In this document: positions 7,537-16,605 of the stretch, one piece after another
Layout: the number at the start of each line of letters is the position of its first letter
Numbering within the stretch: position 1 is the stretch's first letter
DNA from: Photorhabdus noenieputensis
GTDB lineage: Bacteria > Pseudomonadota > Gammaproteobacteria > Enterobacterales > Enterobacteriaceae
DNA: 64,000 nucleotides
Direction: 5' to 3'
NCBI RefSeq assembly: GCF_018448935.1
Contig: NZ_RCWC01000008.1
Location: forward strand, 1-64,000
Position numbers and translations under genes: made by a program
Notes under the pieces: generated by a model
Database searches by the model: none
The model's input: only the letters and a program-made list of their open reading frames with translations
Told to the model about the DNA's origin: nothing

Positions 7537-9948
7537 TTATATTATATTGGCACGCTGCCATGTGGTTTCAGAGAACAGGACCATCCCGTCTCCATCGGAG
7601 CTATGTGAGAGCATGACATCGATAAAATAGATGGTTTGAGGGGTTGTTAACATGGTTTCACAATAGGTTGCGTCAAATGTTGTCCAACGCTCACGAATTA
7701 CCTGTGTTGTTGCATGTACGTCAGGGATAATCTGGACATTAGAAGCAGTAAACAAAGACAAATTACGCGATGATGCAGCAAGAAAGGTCTGTTTTGTATT
7801 ATTCGTCGCACTCCGCATATCGATATATGATCGAATCATCGACAGCATGCCATTGCAAAGATAAAACACAGAAATATTGATCTTCTGCCGATGAGGATTT
7901 TGCATCAATGCTCGTTCAACATGGGACTCAATGTTTGGGATTAAATCTCTGGCACCATCACCAATAAATGCCAGAATATTCTGGGATGATGTCCGAGCCA
8001 AATAAGGCAATGACATCAACGCATCCCCCATCAGTGCCCGACCATACCAACCTGAAAACCCTTTCCCTGTTTTCGGTAAATTCCGCATCGCCCCGATTCC
8101 GCACTTCCCTACATCATAAACACCGGTATAGACAAACCCCTGCTCACTAATCAGATTATGCAACTGTTTCCCTAAATGGGCATAAAAGTAATTGGGTGAC
8201 ATCGGTACCTGTGGCAACCAATCTATCGGGGTGGTGTTAGGGTAATTCTGAACTCGCTCCAGTTCGCGACGACGATAAGCAAGTACCTTTTCATCCACAT
8301 TAAGTCGAGTAAGAACGGTTTTTAAGAACGAGAGTAAATAGCTATGTACAGCCAGATCAGTGTAAGGTGACATATGCTCTAAACGACAATTCACCTGAAT
8401 AATATGACATTTATTTTTAAGTTTACTGGCGGAAAATGGCGAGGATACCTCATCGACTTTACTTTTAAGGAAAAAAATACTCTGGCTTTCAGGATCAGCA
8501 AGCTGCTGCCCCTCATGTAGGTAATGAAATACTTTGCTACTAAAGCCGTAAACCGACAGAGTTCCAATATAGTTACTAACAGGCTTTTGCTGGTAGTAAT
8601 CACTGACTGCCCCCGGAGATACTATCGTATCTACTAACGCTATCCCTGCTTTTTCAGCAATCTGATAAATCAGTTCACGTTCGTGATCCGTTAAATGACA
8701 ACATTGCCACAGTATACGACGTTTATCATGGTTGATCAGAAACATCACTGCATCCATGACGGACGCTTCATTATCCTCAATCTGTGGAACCAAAAGGCTC
8801 CACTGACTCGGGAGGGGTAGCTGCTCAGGTTTCAGTGTACATTCCAAAACTGATTGGGTCGCAAGAATAAACACTGGGCCGGGTTGAGAATGTAATAAAT
8901 CTATCGCCTCATTTAACCGCTCAGGCAAGTTCAATTGATTATCGATATAAACGCATGGAATTCCTTTTGCTTCAATCGACTTCTTACTATCATAATCTCT
9001 ATGCATCGTACCTTGAAATGGGAACCAGCTACTTCTAGGACTATCTGCACAAATGATGATGCCTGGCGCATGAGCACGTTTCAGATTGTATAGTGTGCCG
9101 CGAAACTCATCGATCATGCCTGAAGTCACCGCAATCACGTAACCACGCTGATAAAACTGCCAGCCACAAAGCGCAGAAACTGCCAGACTGTGCTCATTCG
9201 GCCCACTTTCACACAGGGTAGATGTACCATCACACAAACGAAGCATGGAATCGATAAACCCGGAGATCACCGACCCAGTATAGTAGTGGAAGTCCCAACG
9301 CTCCTGGAAGTGGTACTCCATATAATCATGAATAAACTGTGCCATTGATGATATTGTTACTTTAGACGTCGTCGCTCTAACAAGTAATGGATTAATATAA
9401 GTACTATCCAAATGATTCATTAGGTTTTTTAGCACCTGTATCTGCCAAACAAGCGGATCTGGCTGCCAAATATTGAGTGTCACTGAATCCATCACTTGTA
9501 CCCGTGCACTACCAGGAATCATCTCTGACAAAGAGAGTAGGAAAGAATAGGGTGATAATTTCCCAGGATTCGACTCAAACAATCGGAAAAACTGATGACT
9601 GACCTGCTCGTAATGTCCATGTTGTAAAAACAGATCATCAGCAATTACCAAATCGAGTGTTCTGTCTGGATGCAGTGCGATATCGGCCAGAGCTTCATCC
9701 AGCGTTTCATAGGTCATAACATGAAAAGAAAATTGATGCTTTTTCTGATAGAAAAGTAAATATCTTCTAGCTTGCTGAAGCAAGTACGTCATAATAAGAT
9801 CAACTGAAACTGTTGAATTAAGTTTACAGACTTCACCATGATTAGATTCAGCAGCAATTGACAATTCCAATTTGTTAATCGCTTCTTTCACTCCTTGGCT
9901 CACGATTTGGGACTGAGCAACCACACAAATTCCGATGTAATGATGCAT
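7537..9948 (-). CDS. ThDP-dependent enzyme (decarboxylase/acetolactate-synthase type) with N-terminal extension
   Basis: The 803-residue protein has the architecture of a thiamine-diphosphate enzyme. A pyrimidine-binding domain (around residues 235-390) holds a Glu in ESGPNEHSLAVSALCGW. The C-terminal PP domain (around residues 600-760) carries the ThDP motif GDGARDLIPN...YLCNG, that is, GDG followed by about 31 residues and N-G. The first ~230 residues are extra compared with a 550-600-residue decarboxylase and include a Rossmann-like stretch (LDLVIADDLF) that I cannot assign. Without E2/E3 partners or a small regulatory subunit nearby, it is probably a self-contained carboligase or 2-oxoacid decarboxylase. 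The substrate is unknown. It is monocistronic and convergent with the aminotransferase. Confidence 0.7.
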   Translation of the reverse strand: MHHYIGICVVAQSQIVSQGVKEAINKLELSIAAESNHGEVCKLNSTVSVDLIMTYLLQQARRYLLFYQKKHQFSFHVMTYETLDEALADIALHPDRTLDLVIADDLFLQHGHYEQVSHQFFRLFESNPGKLSPYSFLLSLSEMIPGSARVQVMDSVTLNIWQPDPLVWQIQVLKNLMNHLDSTYINPLLVRATTSKVTISSMAQFIHDYMEYHFQERWDFHYYTGSVISGFIDSMLRLCDGTSTLCESGPNEHSLAVSALCGWQFYQRGYVIAVTSGMIDEFRGTLYNLKRAHAPGIIICADSPRSSWFPFQGTMHRDYDSKKSIEAKGIPCVYIDNQLNLPERLNEAIDLLHSQPGPVFILATQSVLECTLKPEQLPLPSQWSLLVPQIEDNEASVMDAVMFLINHDKRRILWQCCHLTDHERELIYQIAEKAGIALVDTIVSPGAVSDYYQQKPVSNYIGTLSVYGFSSKVFHYLHEGQQLADPESQSIFFLKSKVDEVSSPFSASKLKNKCHIIQVNCRLEHMSPYTDLAVHSYLLSFLKTVLTRLNVDEKVLAYRRRELERVQNYPNTTPIDWLPQVPMSPNYFYAHLGKQLHNLISEQGFVYTGVYDVGKCGIGAMRNLPKTGKGFSGWYGRALMGDALMSLPYLARTSSQNILAFIGDGARDLIPNIESHVERALMQNPHRQKINISVFYLCNGMLSMIRSYIDMRSATNNTKQTFLAASSRNLSLFTASNVQIIPDVHATTQVIRERWTTFDATYCETMLTTPQTIYFIDVMLSHSSDGDGMVLFSETTWQRANII

Positions 9949-10370
9949 TGACTAGCTTCTCTACAATTAATTATCAAAATGTACTGGCTTTAATCATGCC
10001 TCAAGCCACAAGTAAAGCCTGATACAGTAAAAAGTATCCATAAGGTATATAAGGTATTTATATGATTTTATGTTTTATATAAAATCGGTATAGCAATGTC
10101 CATTATCTTATCTCGTTAATTATTATTGATCTTAGTCTTTATTCAATATTGAGAATACAAATTTTCACTATTTTTTTAAGTTTTATGTGATCTTTGTAGG
10201 TATACCACAAACATGGAGACAGAAAGGATCAATAATAGGCTTGGCGGTGTTGTCGATGTCCTTATTAAGATCGGTTTTTTCTTGGTCGAAAGTTATAATC
10301 TTAGAACAAGCACTCAATATTATCTTTTATCTATAACTCAAGTTAATTAGAAATAATGCGAGAAATAATA
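9949..10370. other. Divergent intergenic region with a possible tiny ORF
   Basis: About 420 AT-rich bases separate the ThDP enzyme (minus) from the deaminase (plus), and promoters for both should lie here. One open frame with an ATG (10213-10350, 45 residues, ending shortly before the deaminase) is visible. It has no ribosome site and no recognisable similarity, so I do not call it a gene. Confidence 0.4.
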
Positions 10371-10823
10371 ATGATTCCAAACAATGAAAACGTCGTTCTT
10401 GAAGAACAAGATGTTTCCCTAATTGAAGCAGCAAAAGCCGCGATCATATCTCGATACAAACCGGATTGGCATGTTGTGGGTGCCGCACTGCGTCTGTGCT
10501 CTGGCGAAATTGTAACGGGCGTGCATCTTGAGGCAAATGTTGGTCGCATCGCAGTTTGCGCAGAAGCCATTGCGCTTGGGCGTGCTGTGACAGAATACGG
10601 CTCCGCCGACATCGACACTATAGTGGCTGTTTATCACTCTCGTGAAGGGGAGATTAGTATCGTGTCTCCATGTGGTATGTGTCGAGAACTGATTTCTGAC
10701 TATGCGCCACAAGCAATGGCGCTTATCCAAGACGAGAAACACAACTGCGTGAAATGTCCAATCATGGACTTACTCCCGGCTAAATATCAGCGGAATATCA
10801 CAATAAATTACAAACCTAAATAA
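10371..10823 (+). CDS. Cytidine/blasticidin-S deaminase family protein
   Basis: The 150-residue zinc deaminase of the CDA fold has the motif CAEA (Zn ligand C63, catalytic E65) and PCGMC (Zn ligands C101 and C104). Its length and the 'HVVGAALRL...GVHLEANVGRIAVCAEAIALG' layout are closer to blasticidin-S deaminase than to housekeeping cytidine deaminase. It may therefore detoxify or modify a nucleoside antibiotic or an unusual nucleobase. An in-frame ATG 15 bp upstream is an alternative start; neither has a clear ribosome site. No nucleoside operon surrounds it. Confidence 0.75.
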   Translation: MIPNNENVVLEEQDVSLIEAAKAAIISRYKPDWHVVGAALRLCSGEIVTGVHLEANVGRIAVCAEAIALGRAVTEYGSADIDTIVAVYHSREGEISIVSPCGMCRELISDYAPQAMALIQDEKHNCVKCPIMDLLPAKYQRNITINYKPK

Positions 10824-10945
10824 TATAATTACGGTAATGGTACAAAAGGGTATACCGACTGGTCAAAAACGTATCCCTTTCGTATCGGATCTTCATATTC
10901 AGAATCTTAAACCTTAGAGTTAATTTGGTATAACAAGGAGTAGTT

Positions 10946-12139
10946 ATGAAAATATTAAATGCTATCATTTTATCTATATCGACAGTGATAGCTTCCAACT
11001 CTTTAGCCGATGAGATTAGAGCAAGGGATTTAGGCATTCCTTTCTCTGGAGTAACCGGGAAATATAATGCGATTACCGATGTTAGCGGTGTAGAAGTTGG
11101 CTATTCAACCATAATAGAAGGCGATGGAAAGCTAGAGGTTGGAAAAGGCCCAATAAGAACAGGCGTGACAGCGATATTGCCAAGAGGAAAGAAATTTAGC
11201 CCGGTATTTTCTAGTACATTCTCTTTAAATGGAAATGGAGATATGACAGGCAATCAATGGGTCAAAGAAAGTGGTTTTCTGGAAACGCCAATATTAATAA
11301 CCAACACTCATAGTGTTGGTGTTGTTAGAGACTCAACAATTAGCTGGATGTTTGATAACAATCTAACATCGCCACTAAAAGATGATTTATTTTGGTTATT
11401 ACCTGTGGTTGCAGAAACGTGGGATGGAATATTAAATGATATAAACGGTATGCATGTAAAAAAAGAACATGTATATCATGCGTTGGATAGCGCTAAATCA
11501 GGAGCGATAGAAGAGGGTAATGTCGGCGGTGGAACGGGAATGAACCTTTTCAAGTTTAAGGGAGGCACAGGTACCTCATCAAGAATTCTAGATAAAAAAG
11601 ATGGCGGATATACTGTTGGAGTTCTTGTTCAAGGCAACTTTGGTGATAGGGACGATTTGATTATTGCAGGGATTCCAGTTGGTAAAGAAATACAGGATCT
11701 CAAGCCGATATATCATGGAAACAAGAAAGAAATAAAGGATGCCGGTTCTATAATAGCCGCAGTGGCTACAGACGCACCATTAACTCCTCACCAATTAGAC
11801 AAAATAGCTAAACGAGTATCTCTTGGACTGGCAAAGGTTGGTGGGGTAGCCAGAAATACCAGCGGTGAGATATTTATTGCATTTTCGACCGCAAATAGTG
11901 ATGCATTCTCTAGAAAAGATGTAAAAACAATAAAAATACTGTCAAATGACCAACTAGATCCTTTGTATGAAGCCACAATAAATGCAACAGAAGAAGCAAT
12001 AATTAATGCTATGATCGCCGCAAAAAAAATGGTTGGGAGAAATGGCAATACTTCGTTTTCTATTCCTAAAGATAGAGTTCAAGAGATATTAAAAAAACAT
12101 AATGTCTTAGCTCAGACTCAATCTGACACTTCAATTTAA
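10946..12139 (+). CDS. Exported P1-family peptidase (DmpA/BapA-like, self-processing)
   Basis: The 397-residue protein has a signal peptide (about residues 1-21, ending SLA-DE), so it is probably periplasmic. The DmpA family comprises Ntn-hydrolases with L-aminopeptidase/D-esterase or beta-aminopeptidase activity that split into two subunits before a catalytic Ser. Visible motifs are 'NAITDVSGVEVGYSTI', 'GNGDMTGNQWVKESG', 'ITNTHSVGVVRD', 'GNVGGGTGM' and the probable cleavage region 'FKGGTGTSSRI'. Self-cleavage would fall before a Ser/Thr in that last motif. An AAGGAG ribosome site supports the start and a terminator follows at once. A second P1-family gene lies at 26442-27419. Confidence 0.85.
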   Translation: MKILNAIILSISTVIASNSLADEIRARDLGIPFSGVTGKYNAITDVSGVEVGYSTIIEGDGKLEVGKGPIRTGVTAILPRGKKFSPVFSSTFSLNGNGDMTGNQWVKESGFLETPILITNTHSVGVVRDSTISWMFDNNLTSPLKDDLFWLLPVVAETWDGILNDINGMHVKKEHVYHALDSAKSGAIEEGNVGGGTGMNLFKFKGGTGTSSRILDKKDGGYTVGVLVQGNFGDRDDLIIAGIPVGKEIQDLKPIYHGNKKEIKDAGSIIAAVATDAPLTPHQLDKIAKRVSLGLAKVGGVARNTSGEIFIAFSTANSDAFSRKDVKTIKILSNDQLDPLYEATINATEEAIINAMIAAKKMVGRNGNTSFSIPKDRVQEILKKHNVLAQTQSDTSI

Positions 12140-12148
12140 AAGAAATGA

Positions 12149-12187
12149 GTTACCGACTTTGATTAAACTGCAATCGAAGTCGGTAAC
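12149..12187 (+). terminator. Rho-independent terminator
   Basis: GTTACCGACTT and AAGTCGGTAAC form a long stem around about 17 bases, followed by a T-rich stretch (TTTCATGTTT). It closes the exported P1 peptidase gene. Confidence 0.75.
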
Positions 12188-12222
12188 TTTCATGTTTCAA
12201 CAATATTTCAGGATCTTTCGCA

Positions 12223-12981
12223 ATGCCGTGGACATTTTCACATCCAGCAGCCGTTTTTCCTTTGAAAAATCTTCCGGGGGGAAGGTTATTGAATTTGCCT
12301 GCGCTAATTGTGGGTAGTTTGTCTCCTGATTTCTTTTACTCTGTTGGGTTATATAATGTAGCAACGACTGCGCATCACTTACTCGGATGGTTTTATACTG
12401 CATTTCCTCTATGTTTATTGATATTTTTGATCGTACGCCTCTTGTCACATCCTTTATCCATCCTTTTCCCAATACCCTTTGTTCGCTATGAAAAACAGGG
12501 CTACAAGGATAGAGTTATTTTTGTGATATCGTTATTTCTAGGGGCTGTAACCCATATTGTCTGGGATGCATTCACACACGATAAAGGTTTCTTTGTCGAG
12601 CTAATTCCTCTACTGCAATTCCGAACTTTCCATTCCATTACCAACGGGCAGGGGATAAGTATATATAAAATTCTACAGCATCTCAGTTCATTGTTAGGGT
12701 TATTGTATCTCACCATAAAGTATTGGCGATATCAGAAAACATTAGCTCCTGTTATTCAAAAAAAGAACAAAAGAAAACTTTATTATTTGATTGTTATTGG
12801 ATTTATCTCAGGGTTTCTAACATGCCCTGTAGCATTGTTTTTATCCTGGGAGGTATCGGGAATAAATATTGGCAGGTTTGTTTTTAAGGAACTTACTCTG
12901 TCTGTATCAGTATTTTTTATTATTTTAGTACTTGTTGCGTTATGGATAAGGTATTACTCTGCGAAGATTAAATCTGTTTAG
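12223..12981 (+). CDS. DUF4184 family membrane protein
   Basis: The 252-residue protein opens with MPWTFSHPAAVFPL and has LIVGSLSPDFFY followed by AHHLLGWF. This is the DUF4184 pattern of conserved His and Asp residues near membrane edges. About five or six hydrophobic segments follow, with a charged loop (IQKKNKRKLYY) near residue 185. The function is unknown; the HTH/HxxxD-type motif (VTHIVWDAFTHD) hints at metal binding. It lies behind the peptidase terminator, so it is probably separately transcribed. Confidence 0.7.
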   Translation: MPWTFSHPAAVFPLKNLPGGRLLNLPALIVGSLSPDFFYSVGLYNVATTAHHLLGWFYTAFPLCLLIFLIVRLLSHPLSILFPIPFVRYEKQGYKDRVIFVISLFLGAVTHIVWDAFTHDKGFFVELIPLLQFRTFHSITNGQGISIYKILQHLSSLLGLLYLTIKYWRYQKTLAPVIQKKNKRKLYYLIVIGFISGFLTCPVALFLSWEVSGINIGRFVFKELTLSVSVFFIILVLVALWIRYYSAKIKSV

Positions 12982-13081
12982 TCTTCATCGAAAGAGAAAT
13001 ATTATTTTTAAAGTCAATCAACACTTTGAATATATGGTAACTAAAAGAAAAACAGAAAATATTATTATTCATGATAAAAGC

Positions 13082-13109
13082 AAAAACCCCGTTATTTTAA
13101 ACGGGGTTT
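13082..13109. terminator. Bidirectional Rho-independent terminator
   Basis: A stem AAACCCCGTT/AACGGGGTTT with a short AT loop has T-runs on both sides. It lies between the convergent DUF4184 and small exported-protein genes. The minus-strand side has the better T-tract. Confidence 0.85.
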
Positions 13110-13159
13110 GTCAGTGTTCCAAAAAATCCTTTAATTAAAGGATTTTTGGTAAAATTTTT

Positions 13160-13420
13160 CTACCTTTCATAAAGAGCGACATATTGTAGTCCATCACCAC
13201 AAGATTTAGAAGCTTTAAAATACCATTTAAACCCATCTCTATAAAGTACATTAGAAAAATTGTTATAAGAATGGACAATAGATAGAACATTCTTCCCACC
13301 ATCGTATCCTTGCAAACCGTCTATACAGTAAGTATATCCGCTAAATTCTGCCGATGCAGTCCCAATTCCTCCGATTAATGCTGTTGCTAATGCCCCAACT
13401 GTTAATAATTTCTTTAACAT
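13160..13420 (-). CDS. Small exported protein, unknown function
   Basis: The 86-residue protein has a clear signal peptide (MLKKLLTVGALATALIGGIGTASA, cleavage before EFSG), leaving a mature product of about 62 residues. It is rich in Tyr and Gly, with two cysteines (YTYCID and SKSCGDG) that could form one disulfide. The ribosome site AAGGAGA is strong, and the long AT-rich upstream region and efficient terminator suggest a well expressed single gene. No family is recognised; a small secreted effector or inhibitor is possible but unproven. Confidence 0.7.
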   Translation of the reverse strand: MLKKLLTVGALATALIGGIGTASAEFSGYTYCIDGLQGYDGGKNVLSIVHSYNNFSNVLYRDGFKWYFKASKSCGDGLQYVALYER

Positions 13421-14166
13421 AAAACTCTCCTTAAATAGTTTCAGAATTTACATATTTAAACGTATTATTTACCAAAATCATATGTGATAATGTATGCAAA
13501 ATCTAAATCATCACATTGATGATGTTACAATTTTAAAATTCAAAAACTGCTTATATATATTTCTCATCCTAGGTGGAATTAGGTTGGAAACCTAAATTCC
13601 ATTTACCATAATAGTGCCAGGAATTAAAAAGGGCAAATCTAATATATAATGATAATTTATTTTCCTATAGTTTTCCATGAAACTATCTTTAATGCCAGTA
13701 TATTTAACCTATCTGGAATTTATGATTTATCTCACATATTTAATCTGGAAAGGTAACAGTATGGTGGTGTTTTAAATAAGGGAAAGTCGGCGCTGACAAT
13801 TGAGATCGTTTATATTTTACTCACTCGCGCCGAATGGATTTTCTGGTAATAATGTCAACTATCCTGACTCTGGATGTTCTTAATGTGATTAACAGCAAAC
13901 ATTTTACTTCATTATTTTTTCAGAATAATCATAGTAAAAAATTATTTTTATAATTATTGCCTTTAAATGCTATATCTATTAACTATAATACTTACGAATA
14001 AGTACTTTCATCGTAATTATGTGGCTTCCAAATAAAAACATTCATTATTCCCTAAAAACATCATTTTTATTTTCATAATAAATTCATTTTTTATATTTTC
14101 ATATAAAAAATGAATTTAATTTAACGGTTAATCGTCAAACATGGGCCTCAAAAAATACCAGTGTGC
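13421..14166. other. Intergenic region, no gene seen
   Basis: About 745 bp of AT-rich sequence lie upstream of the small exported protein. Both strands are broken by frequent stops. It should contain the promoter of the minus-strand gene at 13160-13420. No repeat or recognised remnant was seen. Confidence 0.45.
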
Positions 14167-14322
14167 TCATCCAGAAAAGTAGGAGAGGAGGGCAATAGAG
14201 TTTTGCACACGATAAATCAATGCCTGCGCTCTACCAGGATCTGCTATCCCGGCAACGCCGGGAAAACGTCGCAATATGCGATCGTGGAAAGCAACAACTT
14301 CTTGAGCACTCACCCAAATCAT
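14167..14322 (-). pseudogene. Truncated Doc-type toxin
   Basis: The frame starts with an ATGA overlap at the antitoxin stop and encodes 51 residues beginning MIWVSAQEVVAFHDRILRRF, then PGVAGIADPGRAQALIYRVQN. This is the N-terminus of Doc/Fic-family 'death on curing' toxins. The normal protein is about 125 residues and carries the HxFx[DN]GNKR active-site motif. Here the sequence departs from the family right after RVQN and stops nine residues later, so the toxin is dead. Confidence 0.75.
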
Positions 14323-14552
14323 CGGTCAGTCAACGCTGCTACTGTATGACCATGACGTTGCATCATTGCATCAAACTCGGCATCCAGCTTTGCATTCTGA
14401 TACACCTCGAATTCTGCTTTACTGATCACTACAGCAGCGCTGCCGTCCCGACGGGTGATTTCAACAGGCTCACCATTGACTGCGGTATCCAGCACCACAG
14501 AAATATTGGCCTTGGCCTGAACACTGGAAAAGGAAAGGGTGTCAAAAACCAC
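14319..14552 (-). CDS. Phd/YefM-family antitoxin
   Basis: The 77-residue protein has the typical sequence SFSSVQAKANISVVLDTAVNG, then EPVEITRRDGSAAVVISKAEFE. This is a Phd/YefM antitoxin whose N-terminal half binds DNA and whose C-terminal helix neutralises Doc. The GTG start given is the only in-frame possibility. Family members usually begin close to 'MxTLSFS', so the true 5' end may have been altered. It overlaps the doc remnant by four bases. With the toxin truncated it would act only as an orphan regulator or as protection against other Doc toxins. Confidence 0.75.
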   Translation of the reverse strand: MVFDTLSFSSVQAKANISVVLDTAVNGEPVEITRRDGSAAVVISKAEFEVYQNAKLDAEFDAMMQRHGHTVAALTDR

Positions 14553-14655
14553 CTAGTTCTATGTGAAGTCGTTTATCGTTGAAGGCTATTTAACATAATA
14601 TACATTAGACGCACTATGATAGCCGAGGAAGAAATCTGAACCGATAGACCGAATA

Positions 14656-14855
14656 TTAGACCTGGCTTAATTGATGAACTTTAAATCGATTCGCCCTGGC
14701 TAAATGCCGGTACTGATCCCGCTGACACGTTCTTTCGTCTCCGACCATCAGACAACCCGTCCGCTTAACGAAAGACATTTTTCAGTTCATCGTGATAACG
14801 CCTCGCCTGGTTTTGACCAAATTGCTGTATCAGCCAACTCGGAAAACTTATACAT
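14656..14855 (-). pseudogene. Decayed ParE/RelE-type toxin
   Basis: A start ATG overlaps the parD 3' end and reads MYKFSELADTAIW. After a shift the other frame continues with QFGQNQARRYHDELKNVF, another gives GRRRKNVSAG, and another YRHLARANRFKVHQ. Together these are recognisable blocks of a ParE-family toxin. At least one deletion near residue 10, an in-frame stop and further shifts break it, so no active toxin is expected. Confidence 0.75.
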
Positions 14856-15090
14856 TTAAGTCCTTCGCTGCCATTACAAAAATATCATCCATGCTGTTTT
14901 TGCTGACAGGGGAATTCAGGCCAGCCAGCACCATTTCACGAACATTCTGAATACGCTGCTCGCGAGCCTCCATCAGGCGCAAAGCATCGAGGATAACTTC
15001 GGATGTGTTGCCATAACGACCAGATTGGATCATATCACCAACAAACCTGTTGAAATGCTCACCAAGGGTAACGCTAGTTACTCGTGCCAT
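14848..15090 (-). CDS. ParD-family antitoxin (CopG/ribbon-helix-helix)
   Basis: The 80-residue protein MARVTSVTLGEHFNRFV, then GRYGNTSEVILDALRLMEAREQ, is a ParD antitoxin with an N-terminal ribbon-helix-helix DNA-binding fold and a toxin-binding C-terminal tail. I place the start at the ATG matching the family N-terminus. The 45 extra codons upstream (to 15225) do not resemble ParD. The partner toxin gene behind it is broken, leaving an orphan antitoxin. Confidence 0.8.
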   Translation of the reverse strand: MARVTSVTLGEHFNRFVGDMIQSGRYGNTSEVILDALRLMEAREQRIQNVREMVLAGLNSPVSKNSMDDIFVMAAKDLNV

Positions 15091-15282
15091 AAATTCGTCT
15101 CTTAATAGCAAGGCATAATAATGATCGCCAGCGGACCATGTTGGTACACCGCCCGCTAGCTGACGGGAAAAAGGAGGCACGCCTGAAATGGGGTCATCCT
15201 TCCCTACTCCACTTATCTGTACCAACAGTTCTCAGGTTGTTAAAGGTCGTCTAGAGTGCACCTTGTCGTACATGAGTGATTT

Positions 15283-15723
15283 TCATTCAACGGTTTTAGA
15301 AAGAGGAATCCCTTTTTGCCCCGCGTAGAAGACCACAAGAGTAGCACCTTCTTTGCCTGTGTAACCGCGATGTGTACTGTCAACCATCTCCGGTACCGCC
15401 TCTCCCGCCTTTATAAGACGTTTTTCGCCACTGGATTTTTTCTCTGCCGTTAACACCCCGTCCAGCACGTAAGCGACATTAGGTATCGGGTGCTGATGCC
15501 AGGCAAGACTGGTATTTGGAGCAATAGTAATTTTGAGAACTGAAAGCTGAGGAGTGCCTTTAGGGTATTCCTGATAAGACACGCCATCCCAAGACTTTTC
15601 AGTCTCAAGCAATTTTTCAACGTTAATACCAGCAGTATTGCCGCTATGTGCTTGAGTGAGAAACGGAGCAATGAAGAAAGCAAAAGATGTAAAGGCTGAT
15701 AAGGTTCGAATAGATAGCCGCAT
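15283..15723 (-). CDS. Exported cupin-domain protein
   Basis: The 146-residue protein has a signal peptide (MRLSIRTLSAFTSFAFFIA, then PFLTQAHS) and a single cupin domain, with 'SLAWHQHPIPNVAYVLDGVLTAE' giving the HxH...E metal-binding pattern and a second strand 'EMVDSTHRGYTG'. It is probably a small periplasmic metal-binding cupin; the reaction is unknown. The start is chosen at the ATG with AAGGAA just upstream. An in-frame extension of 18 codons lacks a ribosome site. It follows the parD locus on the same strand but is separated by about 190 bp. Confidence 0.75.
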   Translation of the reverse strand: MRLSIRTLSAFTSFAFFIAPFLTQAHSGNTAGINVEKLLETEKSWDGVSYQEYPKGTPQLSVLKITIAPNTSLAWHQHPIPNVAYVLDGVLTAEKKSSGEKRLIKAGEAVPEMVDSTHRGYTGKEGATLVVFYAGQKGIPLSKTVE

Positions 15724-16023
15724 ATGGATTCCTTGTGCATAGTGCATAAATTGGGTAGGTGACCTGTAGCGAACCATACCATGCGCACCATGATTACTTT
15801 AAAACTTTTTTAAGATACAACTTTCTCCACTGAAAACTCCGAAAACATCATTACATCACAATGTCTATTGAAACACTTAGGATTTACTTGACCAGTACCA
15901 AGGATACGAGGTATATATTTTTCATAAATTTTTTTTATATATCTGTATTTTCAGCCTCATATTCATTTATCTAGATAGATGTTCTAGCTTTTTATTAAAC
16001 CAGAAAATATGAAGGGAGGAAGG

Positions 16024-16605
16024 ATGAGCCGTGTTATCAGAGAAATAAGTGATGCTAATATTGCATATGCAGAAACTTTTGGTGATAAAAAAAACCTTGG
16101 TTTACCTGCTGTCAGACGATTTGCCATATTGACGTGTATGGATGCTAGGTTAGATCCAGCAAAATTTGCAGGTTTATCTGAAGGTGACGCTCATATTATT
16201 CGTAATGCAGGCGGAAGGGCCAGCGATGATGCCATTCGTTCACTTATTATTTCCTATAAACTTTTTGGCACAAAAGAGTGGTTTGTAATTCACCATACTA
16301 ATTGTGGGATGGAACTTTTTACAGACAATATCATGGGCGATCTACTGGAAAGCAGCCTGGAAAGCGCGATAATGACGGATGAAGGATTTAAAGATGTCGG
16401 CAACGGCACAGGATCATCTGAGGGAAAATATATCAAATGGCTTACCATTAATAATCAAGTTGATAGTGTAGTTGAAGATATTCATCGTATTCGTACCCAC
16501 CCTCTTGTCCCCGCAAATATCTCCATATATGGGTACATATATGATGTGAGGTCAGGAAAATTAATTGAGGTTCCTGAGGCAACAAGCATTGCAGAAGGTG
16601 CTTGA
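16024..16605 (+). CDS. Beta-class carbonic anhydrase
   Basis: The 193-residue protein carries the beta-carbonic anhydrase signature: C38-x-D40-x-R42 (TCMDARLD) and H91-x-x-C94 (HHTNCG). These supply the zinc ligands and the Asp-Arg dyad, with [15 protein letters not shown] between them. It belongs to the short type seen in mycobacterial Rv1284 and many bacteria. It interconverts CO2 and bicarbonate in the cytoplasm. The start at 16024 follows a purine-rich GGGAGGAAGG; an ATG five codons earlier is the alternative. It is a single gene. Confidence 0.87.
   Translation: MSRVIREISDANIAYAETFGDKKNLGLPAVRRFAILTCMDARLDPAKFAGLSEGDAHIIRNAGGRASDDAIRSLIISYKLFGTKEWFVIHHTNCGMELFTDNIMGDLLESSLESAIMTDEGFKDVGNGTGSSEGKYIKWLTINNQVDSVVEDIHRIRTHPLVPANISIYGYIYDVRSGKLIEVPEATSIAEGA

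Noticed and set aside
7425-7616. ORF reading out of the ERIC element
   Set aside because: Its first half is ERIC sequence and the rest crosses a terminator and the antisense of the ThDP enzyme gene; not a gene.
14848-15225. Longer ParD reading frame (125 residues)
   Set aside because: The first 45 codons do not match ParD; the family N-terminus MARVTSVTL begins at 15090.
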